This document shows, piece after piece, positions 48,320 to 60,236 of a DNA stretch of 64,000 nt. A program made the translations under genes and the position numbers. Each line of letters opens with the position of its first letter. The stretch's first letter is position 1. The stretch spans positions 33,583,262-33,647,261 of the forward strand of contig CM060175.1 of NCBI GenBank assembly GCA_030549775.1, in the 5' to 3' direction. The notes under the pieces were generated by a model. It searched no databases. It was given only the letters and a program-made list of their open reading frames with translations, and was not told the DNA's origin. This stretch comes from Tamarix chinensis. Lineage: Eukaryota > Streptophyta > Magnoliopsida > Caryophyllales > Tamaricaceae.

Positions 48320-50460
48320 TACCCATGACATGACCACAAGACCTTCATGAGTGGTACACTCTTTGAACGCTTCTCCCAAGTCTTGAAATCAAGGATCCTC
48401 AGCAGATGCTACTAGTATGTCAATGATTAGTCGAGCTCAATCATCTCTAGTTGAATGATGTGTGATGAATCCGACATGTACCTCCTCAACTGAGAGATGC
48501 CAAAAAATTTATGCACGCACAAAAGCTCCACTAGCAAGGCAATATGATAAGAAACCTCTCCAACCCGATCCAAAATCTTATACGACCTAATGAATCTGAA
48601 GGTAAGCTTGCCCTTATGAACAAAAGGTATAACTCTCTTAGTTGGCGAAACCCTTAGAAGGACTCTATCACCTACCTCAAAGTCATCTGCTATCCTTTGC
48701 AGAAATGCATAACTCTTATGCCTATCTAGGGTTGCCTTCATTAGATCTCAAATCATCTTGATCTACCTAGAAATATCCTCTACCATCTTTGGCTCCAACA
48801 TAATTGTCTCAATACAATTGCTCCAACATACAGGACTACAGCACTTTCATCCATAAAGTGCCTCAAAAGGTGTCATCCCTATGCTTGCATGATGATTTTT
48901 GTTGTAGGATAACTCTATTAAATCATGATAAACCTCCGAATATCCATGAAACTCAAGAATGCAATCCCAAAGCAAATCCTCCAAGGTCCGAATAGTTGGC
49001 TCAGTCTGACCCTCTATAGCTAGATGGAAAGTTGTGCTCATCTTAAGTTGTTTCCTAAAAGTAGCTTGCAACTTCTACTGGAAGTGGGGAAAAAGTATGG
49101 AATCTTGATCCAAGATAATGTCCTTCGGCACCCCATGATACCGAACCACATGCTTTCTGTAAGCATTGGCCATATACTCCATACTTCACCTCAACTTCAT
49201 TTTTATGAATACAACTGACTTAGCCAACCAAAAAACTACTAACCATATCAAATCTAAACCACTATAGGTCATAGGTAATCCAACCATGAAGTCCATCAGC
49301 ACACTATCCTATTTCCACTCAAGAACCTCCAATGGCTGAACTAAACCTACTGGACACTATTGTTTCACTTGACCTTCTATCATATCAAGCACCGGGCCAT
49401 AAAGTCTGCAACCTCTAGCTTCATATGGGGCCACTAATAGATCCATCTCATTATTTATAGAGCTTATCCCTTCCAAGGTGAATGGAATAAGGAAGACGTT
49501 GACCCTCCTCTAGGATCCTCCTCTTAATTTCCCCATAGCTATACAAAATGCACCACCATCCTCAGAAACATATGCTTCCATCCTCAAAAATCTCAAACCA
49601 TGTAGCTCTTCCCTTGCATATTGCCTTCTTAATCCACTCAAGCTTGACATATCCTAGGTGATAGGCTTGAATCTCAACAAAGATGGTCGTGGTGATTGAG
49701 AGGGCACTCATCCTCATCTCAAGATCCCCGAGTTAAATAATCTCAATGTTTAACTCCTGAAAGGCTCTCCGGATCTAATCTGACGCTACCAGCAAACCCA
49801 AGGCATGTGAAGTCTTCCTACTAAGAGTATAATGTTTGCTTTACCTTCATTCTAGGCTAACTCCAAATCATAGTCTTTAACCAACTCTAGCCATCTTCTC
49901 TGTCTCATGTTATATTCTTGTTGCGTGAAGATGTATATAAGGCTCTTATAGTCTATATGGAACTTACATAATACCCCATACACATAACGTCTCAATATTT
50001 TGGAGGTGAAAACCACTACAGCTAGATCAAGGTTTTGCATAGAATAGTTCTACTCATGCTCCTTCAATTAGTGAGAAGCATAGGCCACTACCCTCCCATG
50101 CTACATCAATGCATACACTAACCTAAACTTAGATGCATCACTATACACCTTGAATCCCTCTGTACCTGATGGAAAAGTAAGCACTAGAGCTAAAGTCAAC
50201 CTCCTCTTGAGCTCTTCAAAAAACTTTGCCCACTTATCATCCTAAACAAAGCACGTCATCTTCTTCAATGAGTTAGTAAAGGGACGAGTTATCCTAGAAA
50301 AGTCCATGATGAACTGTCTGTAGTAGTCTACTAAACCCACAAAACTATGAACTTCCCCGATGTTCATTAATGTAATCCACTCTAACACTAATCGAATCTT
50401 AGAAGGATCCACCAACACACCTTCCCTCTAATTGAAATGATCGAGCAAAGCTACATTGTT
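48320..50460 (-). pseudogene. E2 pol remnant (RT end, RNase H, integrase)
   Basis: From right to left: VLVDPSKIRLVLEWITLMN and FVGLVDYYRQFIMDFSRI (RT thumb), KVYSDASKF (RNase H Asp), [20 protein letters not shown] (49852-50040), integrase LMDFMVGLP near 49300, then FHLAIEGQTEPTIRTLEDLL and NHHASIGMTPFEALYG (48847-49071), and the C-terminal domain FEVGDRVLLRVSPTKRV with GKLTFRFIRSYKIL (48427-48741). It is split by several stops and frame changes. Gag, protease and the RT fingers are absent; E3 sits where they should be. The end near 48320 joins LTR sequence directly, so the polypurine tract is lost. Confidence 0.9.
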
Positions 50461-50464
50461 GGCA

Positions 50465-51542
50465 TGTGATTGGTTCAATAATGTTTGTTAAGGTAATACT
50501 AATATTGTAGCACAACATAATCATGCAAGTGTACACGATCGACCTAAGTAATAAAGTGATGAGTAGATGTCGATCCTATAAGGACTTGAACAAAATAGGC
50601 TTTACAAAATTCAAGTATTCTATGAACTTAAATATGTAAATAAATATTTGTAGGGTGATTATGAAATTATAATGAATTAAATGAGTTCTTAGGAAGTTAC
50701 TAATATCAAAGTAATATAGACAAGAAGGAAATCATAAGATAGAGTCATTAGAGGGGAATTATTAACACCAAGTGCATGTACCTTATGACAATTCATAGCA
50801 TATTAAGCTCAATGGATATTAATCCTTCTATACTCAATGGGTTTCACTCAGTGGTGAAACATACTCTTATATCGTCTCCATCACGATGGTTGGGCTAAGG
50901 TAATATCGCGCAATGAGTTTGGAAGATTAAATATAAGGTCTCTTCACCTTTTCATGCCAACTTAGTCACCATTTTTCATAGTAAGTTCTATACACTATCA
51001 CAATTGATACAAAATTTGAAGTAGTGCCTAAGGTGGCCAACATTCAACACTTAAACAAATAAATCTCAATAAGATCAAATATCATTCAACCAAACATGAC
51101 TACAATGTTAAAGATTACAACAACAAAGGTTACCAATATTTTCCTTTCACTAAGAAATATAGCTAATGCTAAACTTTCTCTAGCCAAGCAGAAAATAGTG
51201 AAGAGAAAGAAGGAAAGGGACTAGCCAAACTATGATAATGCAACCCCTATCTAGCCTAATCTTTCCTTCTTCTTTTTCATCCCTCGGTTTAGCTTTACTG
51301 TTACTCCTCTTCTTCTTCCTTTCTTGTTAATTTTCCGTCGATATATTTCTCCATCCTCTCTCCCCTTATATTTTTTTCTATCTTCAAAGGGTGTTTATAG
51401 TGTGCAAAGAATGTAGGTAGGGAAAGTTTCCTCGAGTGCCACATTAGGTGGCTATACCCTACATTCGACCATTGTATCCTATGTCAAGTGACAGTACCGT
51501 ACAGTGATCCCTTGGTAAATGCTGCAAACTTTAGGGATTTTG
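50465..51542 (-). repeat. E3 3' LTR
   Basis: Left copy of the LTR pair. The ends are approximate. A purine run (AAAAAAAGAACA on the minus strand near 51555) next to it may be the polypurine tract. Confidence 0.78.
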
Positions 51543-53336
51543 GGTGTTCTTTTTTTGTCAGCATTGCAGACCATTGATCGAAACTTAGGTAGTGTCTCCT
51601 ACAACCTTATCAGGGTGAGGATATGGTTTGATATGTTGTGTTGCCACTATTCCTACACATGCCTTATAATTTACTGAGCAAAAGCATCAAATCTGTGAGA
51701 TGCCATAAGAGTGAAGTGTTGTTAGTTCATAGGGTATTAGAGCTCTTTCTAGGTAAAACTCAAGCGATTCATATGAGATCTCAAAGGGTGGAAAATTGTT
51801 AAGAAACACACTCTATAACTCCATCATGTGGTAAAAATCATATATATAATTATACTCACAAGGTCCTTTAATTTGATCAAATCCACTCATATCACTTCCC
51901 TTGAACTTAAGTTGTTGTCTACTTAGAGCAACATTATGACAGTATAAATGGATAGCCATAATTAAAATATTAATGAATTTCTTAGCCTTCGATCATGCTA
52001 AGCTTCTGATTGAAACTTGACCACATATATGCAAGATATATTAAAAGGGTCAACAATATGTGTATGTGGAAGGAAATTTTGTGGATTCTCTTCATAAATC
52101 CATACTATACCTTGGAGGATTTTGAGGGTAGTTTTGAAGCTAGACATCCATTTTCTATTATTCAGCCTGCTTATAACTCAGAAAAAATAGAGAGATAGGG
52201 TTTCCTTAGGTTGTCATGGTCTTTTTACACAAGTGTACATCTGGGTCTCAGACGGGTACCTCCTATTACTCTACCCTAACACCTATTCTAGAAATTTTCA
52301 AGTAAGCTTATCATCCTACTAGATGATTTAACACAAGTGCACTCATGGTTCTTATGTAGGTGCCCCTGGTTACTAGGTGTTTCAGGGAATTAAAGCTCCC
52401 CACTCTACTATCATTATATGACTAGAGAGACTCTTATTTGTTAGGGTTAATTTCCCAAAACTTATTCAATTACCTCTTATGTAGGGTCGTTATTGAAAAC
52501 TTCCTAATACTATCTAATAAGGATGTCTTGGCTAAATGATCTTTCTCATGCGTGCAAGGTGTAATGGGAGCTATATGAAGATAGTCCTTATTTCCTTATG
52601 CTTGATGTATCTCAATTCTATAACAAACCCGATTTATGCAAGATAACAAAAATAAATAATAGTAAAGACTATTTTAGCCAAAAGATTAACATGTCTCATA
52701 AGGCCTCCTTGAATTAGCTTGAGTATTTCATAAATAGGGTTTTATGGTCTCAAGATATCAATACTATCACTTTCAATGATATGCACAGATATTATTATGA
52801 GATTAATTACTCAATTCAGAACAGAATTCAATATGGTTAATAGTAGAGCTACTTTGTTTGTTGAGTTTAAGCGTAATAGTCTTCCTAGTAAAAAAAATTA
52901 AAAGAGCAATGCAACTAAAAAGCATTAGGTGAAAATTCTATTGCACTAATCATAACTAGATAACAAACATAACACTATGACATACTAATTAAGATATACT
53001 AACTAGGATATGCCCTCCCATAGATAAAAGATGACAGTATTTTCATTGTTAAGGTGGGAGGGATGGGAATGAAAAGATAAAAAGATCAGGTAGCCAGGAT
53101 CCAAAATAAATAAATAAAAATAAGAAGATAGCCATAAACATCTGATTATGCTTCATTCATGAAAAAGGTTAAACTAACTTAGTTGGGGATGCCTTTAATG
53201 ATAAAGTTGTGGGGGGTAATAGTGATGGTCACTTGTTCAGCGGATCCTTCTTTCTTAGAAATGTTTGGCTCCACTACTTACGTAGGAATGCCAACTTGGG
53301 TATCAATTGTTCCTTTTTCTTCAATATTGGGAATAG
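51543..53336. other. E3 internal region, no gene recognised
   Basis: AT-rich, with only short unassignable open frames such as 52010-52198. Confidence 0.4.
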
Positions 53337-54110
53337 ATGTCACCCTTTCACATTGTTGTGCTTATGAAAACTTTCCCAATTGCTTCTCCTCCACTTGCTC
53401 ATTTGAGCATCCATGTTGTGACTCCATTAAAAGAAGCAATCGATACTCTCATCCCATATTTAACCTTCCCAATTTTTTTGTCTAAGAAGCCAACATACTC
53501 AAGTATTGTAAAAATATTTGTTACTATGGTGATTATCTATTCCTATTCTCTCAATAGTATGTATACATCTTCCTTTGTCCTAAAATTCTATAGCAATGTT
53601 GACACCAAACGAAAAACTAAGACAGTTTTTACTTGAGGAAAGTTAATATCTTACTTATCCACCACTATCAACAACCATTACGCCCTACCCTCCTTTGACA
53701 TTTATGAGTACTCTAAGCTAATTGAAAAACCTACCAATGAGGTTATAGCAGACATCCTCACCACACTCACCAAACTAGGAACAAAATGGTGCATAACCAG
53801 CAATGGTTCTCACCATTACGATCTCCTGTAGCTCTTACTTCAGGCTAAGGTTTGATATCATTTCCTTAGGATTCACTTGCTACCTACCCCTTATGACCAC
53901 TCTATTTCCTTTGACCACATGGTCTTACTTTACTATGTACTCACTAAATGAACCGTTGATGTTGGAAGAATCATTCAAGATTATCTTGAGCTGGTGGTAA
54001 CAAAACCACAAGGTCCTATATTTTACCCTACCTTAGTTGCTGGTCTCTATGCTAGGGCAGATGTTTCCCTTGCACCCAACAAGGAAGAAGTCACCAGCCC
54101 CAGTCCATCA
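53337..54110 (+). pseudogene. E3 antisense ORF, putative plant transposon protein/env-like domain
   Basis: One frame, broken by stops, runs from about 53337 to 54110 on the strand opposite to E3 gag. After the stop at 53634-53636 it reads LTKLGTKWCITSNGSHHYDL, then YHFLRIHLLPTPYDHSIS, HMVLLYYVLTK, TVDVGRIIQDYLELVV, FYPTLVAGLYARADV and LAPNKEEV. This order (KW-ISS, W-HF--S-L-PT-HD, LLY-IL, I-VG-II, FP-LI--LC--A-V) is what I know from the putative plant transposon protein domain found in plant retroelements, sometimes called env-like. Stops fall where Trp or Arg is expected. The function is unknown; the assignment is by motif memory only. Confidence 0.65.
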
Positions 54111-55369
54111 ACCAAATAGTTATCAATCACTTCTTTGATGCTCCAATAGCAACCCCTAAGGCTAAAACATCACCACGGCATCCAAAACAACACCATGTTA
54201 GATTGGATTTATGGATGCAAATGATAAAGGAAAGATTACTGTAGAATTTTAGGACAACAAGAGGAGAAAATCCAGGGGTTTTTGACAGGGTGGCCTAGTG
54301 ATGGTGATTAAAGGGGTCAATAAGGTAATGGGGTAGGTTAGGGAGGGAAAAAACTCTTTCAAAATAGAAGTCCCGGTTGGCTAGAGTGTTAAAGCATTAT
54401 TGGCTGCCGTCAAACTAGAAAATGGTGAGAGAGTTGGATGAGCGCTTTAAGAGCTTTGCTATGGAGAAAAGGAGTATATTTCCTCATTTCCCTCGATGGA
54501 AGAAAATTCATCAGATGATGCTAATGGTAGTGACCATTTTTTTAAGAGGTAGGTTTTCTATGTCTTTTAAGGGTTTTAACTACTGCTTTAGTTATAGAGA
54601 ATGTAGTTTACCTTGTCATAATTGGGTTAAAGGAAGATGAAAAGGATGAAATGGGTACAGATATGCATGACTAGGTGTTTTTTCAAGATTTTGTGATGAT
54701 GGTGGTGGTAGTGTGCTTTGGTGAAGAACGTGAAGTGGGTTGTGTGATAAGTTTTGCTAGATAACCATCAAGAAGGTGTTCTTCCTATAATGAAAGGCTT
54801 CGTAGAACCTTCTTCAGGAGGTATAACATCTGCACCCGATATAAGGGTAATAGCTTTACACTGCTCCTTACCATCTCTTTTATGGTTCTTGATATCATTA
54901 GGCAGAGTTTCATGGGGTTTGCTACTCAAGGCTATAGCTAGCTTCCCTATTTGGGTTTCTAAGGTTCATAGGGAGGCTATGTTGCTTTAGATTACAAAAT
55001 TAATTTTTACTATGTATTCCTTTAGAATATTTTCTAGAGATTTAGAGTTATTGTGTTGGGGTAGGAGGTTAGTGAGATTGCGATTATTGAGCTTGTTGGG
55101 GTTGAGGTTGGTACTATCATTTTGGTTGTATTGATTGGCTTCATTTTGCAAATTATTTTAGTTAGACCATGAAAAGATAGGGTGTTATCTCCAAGCTAGG
55201 TTATAATGTTTTTCGTATGGTTGTTGATAGTTCCTAGGCTGATTTCCCAAGTAGTTCACTGACACTAGATTTGCAAGACACTGCTCAAATATGTAACCTT
55301 CTCCACAATACATACACGATACTACATGTAATGAAGTAGTGGAATGTTCCTCTATTCTCTATACCTGTG
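54111..55369. other. E3 internal region, no gene recognised
   Basis: Short plus-strand frames (54422-54640, 54754-54990) may be the tail of the antisense ORF but show no motif. No RT or integrase motif was seen on either strand. Confidence 0.4.
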
Positions 55370-56136
55370 AGTTAGTGGGACCAATATTTTTCAATTAGTC
55401 GTAGATGATACCTTAGCTCTGAGGGTTGTGATGGCGTTGACATCAAATGGTTGCAGGCTATCGTCTCAATAATCTCATAGGCTTTGTCATAGGTTTTACT
55501 CAGGAGGGCGCCATTGGCTAAGGCGTCTACTAAGTTTTGTGTCTGAGGGTTTAGTCTATGATAGAATGTTTCTATTTGCAACCAATGAGGGATTCCATGG
55601 TTTAGAAATTTCCTTAAAAATTCTATAAATCTCTCCCATGCATCATAGAGTGTCTCATCTTCTTCTTGCAGATATATTGTGATGTTATGCCTAGGCTTGG
55701 CATTTTTATTAGGAGGGAAATATCGTACGAGAAAATTTTGAACTAGGTCATCCTAGGAGGTGATTGAACACGTTGGTAGGGAAGGAATTCACTCCATAGA
55801 ATAGTCCCTAAGGTAATAATGGAACAACTTAAGTCGCATGGAGGTTTCTGGAACTCCCTAAATTTTGAAAGTGTCACTAACTTCCATAAATGCTCTAAGA
55901 TGAAGGTGTGGGTCTTCAGTGGGTTCGCCAATAAATTTCCCTATGGTCTATAGGATGTGGAACATGATAGGTTTATGCTCATAGTGAGGGGCTTGGATTT
56001 TTAGACGGGTAATAATAAGGTTAAGGTGGTCTTGGACTACCACAGCATAATCTTGAATGGCTTGGTTACGATCATTGCCTATGGGTTGAGCTTGCATTCC
56101 CACAAGGTTTATGCTAATGTGAGGAGGTAAGATCAC
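55370..56136 (-). pseudogene. E3 gag (Athila/Tat type)
   Basis: The frame runs from PPHISINLVGMQAQPIGN through FIGEPTEDPHLHLRAFMEVS, MRLKLFHYYLRDYSME, FLVRYFPPNKNAKPRH, ETLYDAWERFIEFLRKF, HGIPHWLQIETFYHRLNPQT and DALANGALLSKTYDKAYEII. These are textbook motifs of Athila/Tat capsid (FPPSK...LYDAWERFK...WLQ.QTFY.GL). Stops occur at 55948, after DTFKI, after DYSME and after SITS; the last two are where Trp is expected. It is close in type to the gag at 58905 but clearly a different element. Confidence 0.88.
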
Positions 56137-56472
56137 GAATAATCCTTCCCTCTAATTTAGCTATGGCACAAGCAGATTGTTGATCCCATTTCATTATGTT
56201 ATGGGCCTAAATAACTCATGTTACAAGAACTTTCTAAGGTTGATCCTTCTCCTTGATTTTGTTAATGATGCAGGGCCACACTATTTCCTCCTTAAGGCGC
56301 ACTCAATATCTAGATCAAGGAGTATTAGCATGCTTTGATTAGTTCTAGTCATAAAAATTTTAGTCTTTTAAAAACAAGAGAAACTAAAAATTACAAAAAC
56401 TCTAATGTTAGCTATATACTAAGAAGTTCATAGTATGTTATCCTTCAATATGTAGCATTTTTAAAAATTCAA

Positions 56473-56492
56473 TATCCCTTGCAACAGGGCCA
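56473..56492 (-). other. E3 primer binding site, tRNA-Asp type (degenerate)
   Basis: The minus strand reads TGGCCCTGTTGCAAGGGATA, matching 15 of 20 bases of TGGCGCCGTTGCCGGGGATT, the site complementary to plant tRNA-Asp typical of Athila. It lies a few bases after the 5' LTR. Confidence 0.75.
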
Positions 56493-56503
56493 AAAACACA
56501 GTG

Positions 56504-57511
56504 TGTGCTTGGTTAAAAAATGTTTGGTAGGGTAATAGTAATGACTTAGCACAATATAATCGTACAAGTATACACGGTCAACCCAAGTAATAAAGTGATG
56601 AGTGGATGTCTATCCCATGGAGACTTGAACAAAATATTTTTTACTAAATTCAATTATTCTATAAACTTAACTATGTAACTAAATATTGGTAGGGTGATAA
56701 TGAAAATATAATGAAGTAAATCAGTGCTCGGGAAGTTAATAATATCAACAGAAGATAGATGGGAAGGAAATCAGAAGATAGAGTCATTGGAGGGGAATTG
56801 TTAACTCCAAGTACGTACATCCTATAAAAATTTATCGCATGCCAAGCTCAATGGACATTAATCCTTTTAGAATCAATGGGTTTCACTTAGTGGTGAAACA
56901 TACTCTCAAGTGGTCTCCATCATAGTGCGTGGACCAAGGTAATGTTGCATAGTGAGTTTTGGGGGATTAATGATAAAGTCTCTTCACCTTTTGGTTCTAA
57001 CTCGATCACCATTTGTCATCATAAGTTCTATACACTATCACAGTTGATACAGAAATCAGATGAGTACCTAATGTGGCCAAAATTCAATAGTTCAACAAAT
57101 GAATCACAACAAAATGAAATATTATTCAACCAAACATGACTACAATGTCAAATATTACAGCAATAGCCAATGCTAAATTTCCTCCAACCAAACAAAAAAT
57201 AATGAAGAGAAAGAAGGGAAGGGACTAGGTAGATCACGGTAATCGAACCTCTATCTAGCTTAATCCCTCCTTCTTTTTCCTCTCTTAGTTTAGCTTTTCC
57301 ACTACTCCTCTTCTTCTTCCTTTCTCTACTAATTTTCCATCGATTTTTCTATCTTTAAGGGGTATTTATAATGTGCAAAGCATGCATGTAGGATAGGCGT
57401 CCTCTAGTGCTGCATTTGATGACTGTACCCTACATTAAGCGACTGCACCCTATGTCAGGTGACAATACCCTACAATGGTCCCCTAGTAAATATTACCAAC
57501 TTGTGATGCCA
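56504..57511 (-). repeat. E3 5' LTR
   Basis: Right copy of the LTR pair. The minus strand has a TTATAAATACCCC TATA-like motif at 57363-57371. Confidence 0.78.
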
Positions 57512-57717
57512 TTTCATAGCCATTGAAACCCTAGAATACTATGGCACGTTAGAGCAAAACTGAATACTAACCATACCATTAGTACACAAACAGGTAGCAC
57601 ATTACACATAAGGCCAGAAGCTAGTCCTATTCTATAAAATTAAGCCCAAATCCCAACCATAACCAACACTTACTAGTAAACTAAACCAGATTCCACAAGC
57701 AACATAAGAAACCATAG
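57512..57717 (-). other. E2 leader remnant
   Basis: About 200 bases between E3 and the E2 PBS with no coding signal. They are the expected untranslated leader of E2. Confidence 0.5.
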
Positions 57718-57729
57718 GCTCTAATACTA
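57718..57729 (-). other. E2 primer binding site, initiator tRNA-Met (decayed)
   Basis: The minus strand reads TAGTATTAGAGC, differing from TGGTATCAGAGC by one G to A and one C to T. It is three bases from the LTR. Confidence 0.78.
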
Positions 57730-57732
57730 ACT

Positions 57733-58380
57733 TGTAACACCCCCAATTTTTTTAACAAAAAGAAATGGATTTTAATACAATGTACAAGTGATTTGAAAAG
57801 AAAAATCAAGAAATATTACCGCCACATCATCCATAAAAGAGTTGTGGTCTTCACATAACCCATACCTAATGAAAGGCAAAATGGAAAAAGGAACAAAGAA
57901 TACATGATCATAATAATAATTCAACAATATAAGTAAATAATACTAGAAAAATATTGTAGATAGAATAAACTTTATAATTTTACAAAATTAAATACAGGAG
58001 TACAAGCCAAGAGTTTCAATAATTGGAAATGCAAAAACATCCCAATGCAATGGAAAAAATACTACTAACTTGTTAGCCTAACTCTTAGGCATAAACATAA
58101 AACTTCAACCATAAGTAATGCCCTATTAGTGGCCCACATCACCACCCTCACCATACTCTAGTTGAGAGTCTTAACCCAAAAAATCATCATCTACTTCCTT
58201 GACCAAAAGCCGAATCATCACAATGACCACACAAGTAAAATATCAGTATGGTGAAGTACAAGCAAAACATACAACCTAAAACATGGAAGGATCTTATAGA
58301 ACATTGAAGTCATATAGTAGCATGGTATTCATCCTACAAGAAAGGTAATATATATGAATAGTGAGAACAAATAAATACCT
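57733..58380 (-). mobile_element. E2 5' LTR, truncated
   Basis: It starts TGTAACACCCCC at the PBS and aligns with 30145-30800, including TAGCATGGTATTCA and GAAAGGTAATATATA. Homology stops at about 58380, where a plus-oriented Athila fragment begins. Confidence 0.8.
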
Positions 58381-58760
58381 CTTGTTAGGGCCATAGAGAT
58401 TTAACAGGGTGTTTGTGGCTTGAGAAAGCATGACACTTTCTATCCTTGTTGGCATGATTGATTATGATTATTGAATCAATTTATGATGTGGTGTTCAATT
58501 ACATGGTGGATCGAGGGCAATGAATCAGAAACTTATCTTTTCTATTTACTTGAGTCACTTGAGTGCTATTTTCCTTTCTTTTTAGCTTAGTTAGTTATTT
58601 TAGTTATATTAACTTATAATTGCTCACTTCTTATCATTTTATATTCTATACATAGCAAAGTTCCATCATTATCCTAGGGGAAATTCACCAATCCGTATGG
58701 AATTGACCTTGACTACTACTCCAATCCCGTGTGCTTGTGGGTAGGAACATGTCAAGTTTT

Positions 58761-58780
58761 TAGCATCATTATCGGGGATT
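58761..58780 (+). other. primer binding site, tRNA-Asp (decayed)
   Basis: TAGCATCATTATCGGGGATT compared with TGGCGCCGTTGCCGGGGATT. All differences are G to A or C to T. Confidence 0.8.
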
Positions 58781-58904
58781 GGCAATGATTGACATTAGGA
58801 CCCAAGAAATTTATTGTGATCTAGACATTTTATTTTCTTTTCTTTTTGCATTTTTTTGTGGTTAACTAATCTTGGGTGTAGGAATTTTTGATTTAGTAAA
58901 GGTA

Positions 58905-60236
58905 TATTAGTGCATAACCCATGCTAGTGGGGGTGAGTTAGTGCTACTTGATCCCGAAATCAAGAGGACCATATCACATTTACCCAGGTTACACACCACA
59001 ATAATTTAAATGGAAAAAACCCCCACCCCATGATGGATAGATCCCACCACAAGGGCACATCCTACTCCAAGAACAAGCTCCTATCTAAGAGTAAGCTCTC
59101 ATTCCTAGGTCGCTTCAAGACTATGCTACACCAAGCCTTGATGGCTCAACCTTAAGCATACAAAGATTGGCCGCTCAAGCTAGTAATTTTGAGATCAATC
59201 CCACCATCATCTAGATGTTATAAACATTAGTTCAATTTAGAGATAACATTAATGAAGATCCCAACTGCCACATTGCCAACTTTGTAGAAATCTATAACAC
59301 TTTTAAGCTAAATGATATTTCTAATGATGCAATTAAGCTTAGATTATTCCCATTTTCTTTACGTAATAAGGCTAATAGTTGGTTACACTCATTAGCCCTG
59401 GGGTCTATTACTACTTGGGATGATTTGATGAAGTATTTCCTTTCTAGATATTTTCCACCATCAAAAACTACAAAATTAAGGAATGACATCACAACTTTTA
59501 TGCAAAATGACCTTGAATCACTCTATGATGCTTGGGAACGGTTGAAAGATTTGCTTAGAAAATTCCCACACTATATCCTACCCATGTGGCTTTAGATGTA
59601 AACTTTTTACAAGGGTATTTCTACTAGTAATTGGCTTATGATAGATATAGCTGCAAGGGGTACCATTATGAACAAAACTTGAGAGTAAGTCTATAAGTTC
59701 ATTAAAGAGATAGCCTCAAATTCTCACCAATGGCACTCTGAATGTGCCCTAACATAAGAAACTCTGGGAATACATTCTTTAGATGCCATCATGGCATTAG
59801 AGGCTAAAATTGAATTTCTTGCCAAGAAATTTGACAAAATTTGTAGTGCCTCTTATAAGTAGGTACAAGCTAATGCATTAGTGTGTGAGCTATGTGGTGG
59901 ATCACACTTGAGCATGGAATGTCCAGTTGGAAATTCCTTCCAACAATCTTATGACTAAGTGAACTACATGGACAATAGTTATAAGAGATCGAACAATCCC
60001 TACTCTAATGTGTATAATCCTAGGTGGAGAAACTATCCAAACTTCAGTTGGAGAAATGAAGTTCCTAAAAAGCCTCTAGGATTCACACAACAATAACCGG
60101 TACCTCTGTCTCCTCTACCACCCCAACAACCTCAATCTTATTCCCTTGAAGAGATGATGTCCAAGTTCATCACTCGCACCGAGAGCACCCTTTAAAAACA
60201 TGATGCTCCAATTCAAGCTAATCTTTAGAAGAAAGA
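58905..60236 (+). pseudogene. Athila-type gag
   Basis: An early ELVLLDPEIKRT motif is followed by a long readable stretch: NEDPNCHIANFVEIYNTFKL, IKLRLFPFSLRNKANSWLHS, ITTWDDLMKYFLSRYFPPSK, ESLYDAWERLKDLLRKFP, and the zinc-knuckle-like CELCGGSHLSMEC, then NPYSNVYNPRWRNYPNFSW and MMSKFITRTESTL. These are diagnostic of Athila gag-pol N-termini. Several stops are present, the first at about 59595, where a Gln is normal. It has no protease or RT because the sequence is cut by the LTR at 60237. Confidence 0.92.

Larger units (their letters stand above)
50465..57511 (-). mobile_element. E3, Athila/Tat-like Ty3 element without visible pol
   Basis: Two direct copies of about 1.0 kb (50465-51542 and 56504-57511) share long phrases such as AAGTAATAAAGTGATGAGT and TCTATACACTATCACA. 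Between them lie a tRNA-Asp-type PBS, a minus-strand gag and a plus-strand ORF, but no RT or integrase that I can read in about 5 kb. A clean target duplication was not found, and the host E2 lacks gag and part of RT at this site, so insertion was followed or accompanied by deletion. Confidence 0.82.
58381..60236 (+). mobile_element. Athila-type element fragment (LTR end, PBS, gag)
   Basis: Bases 58381-58754 look like the tail of a 5' LTR (ending CATGTCA), followed by AGTTTT and a decayed tRNA-Asp PBS. Gag follows and stops abruptly where another LTR begins at 60237. The upstream part of the LTR is missing. Confidence 0.75.

Noticed and set aside
59292..59492. Minus-strand frame of 66 residues
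   Set aside because: Shadow of the Athila gag on the plus strand.
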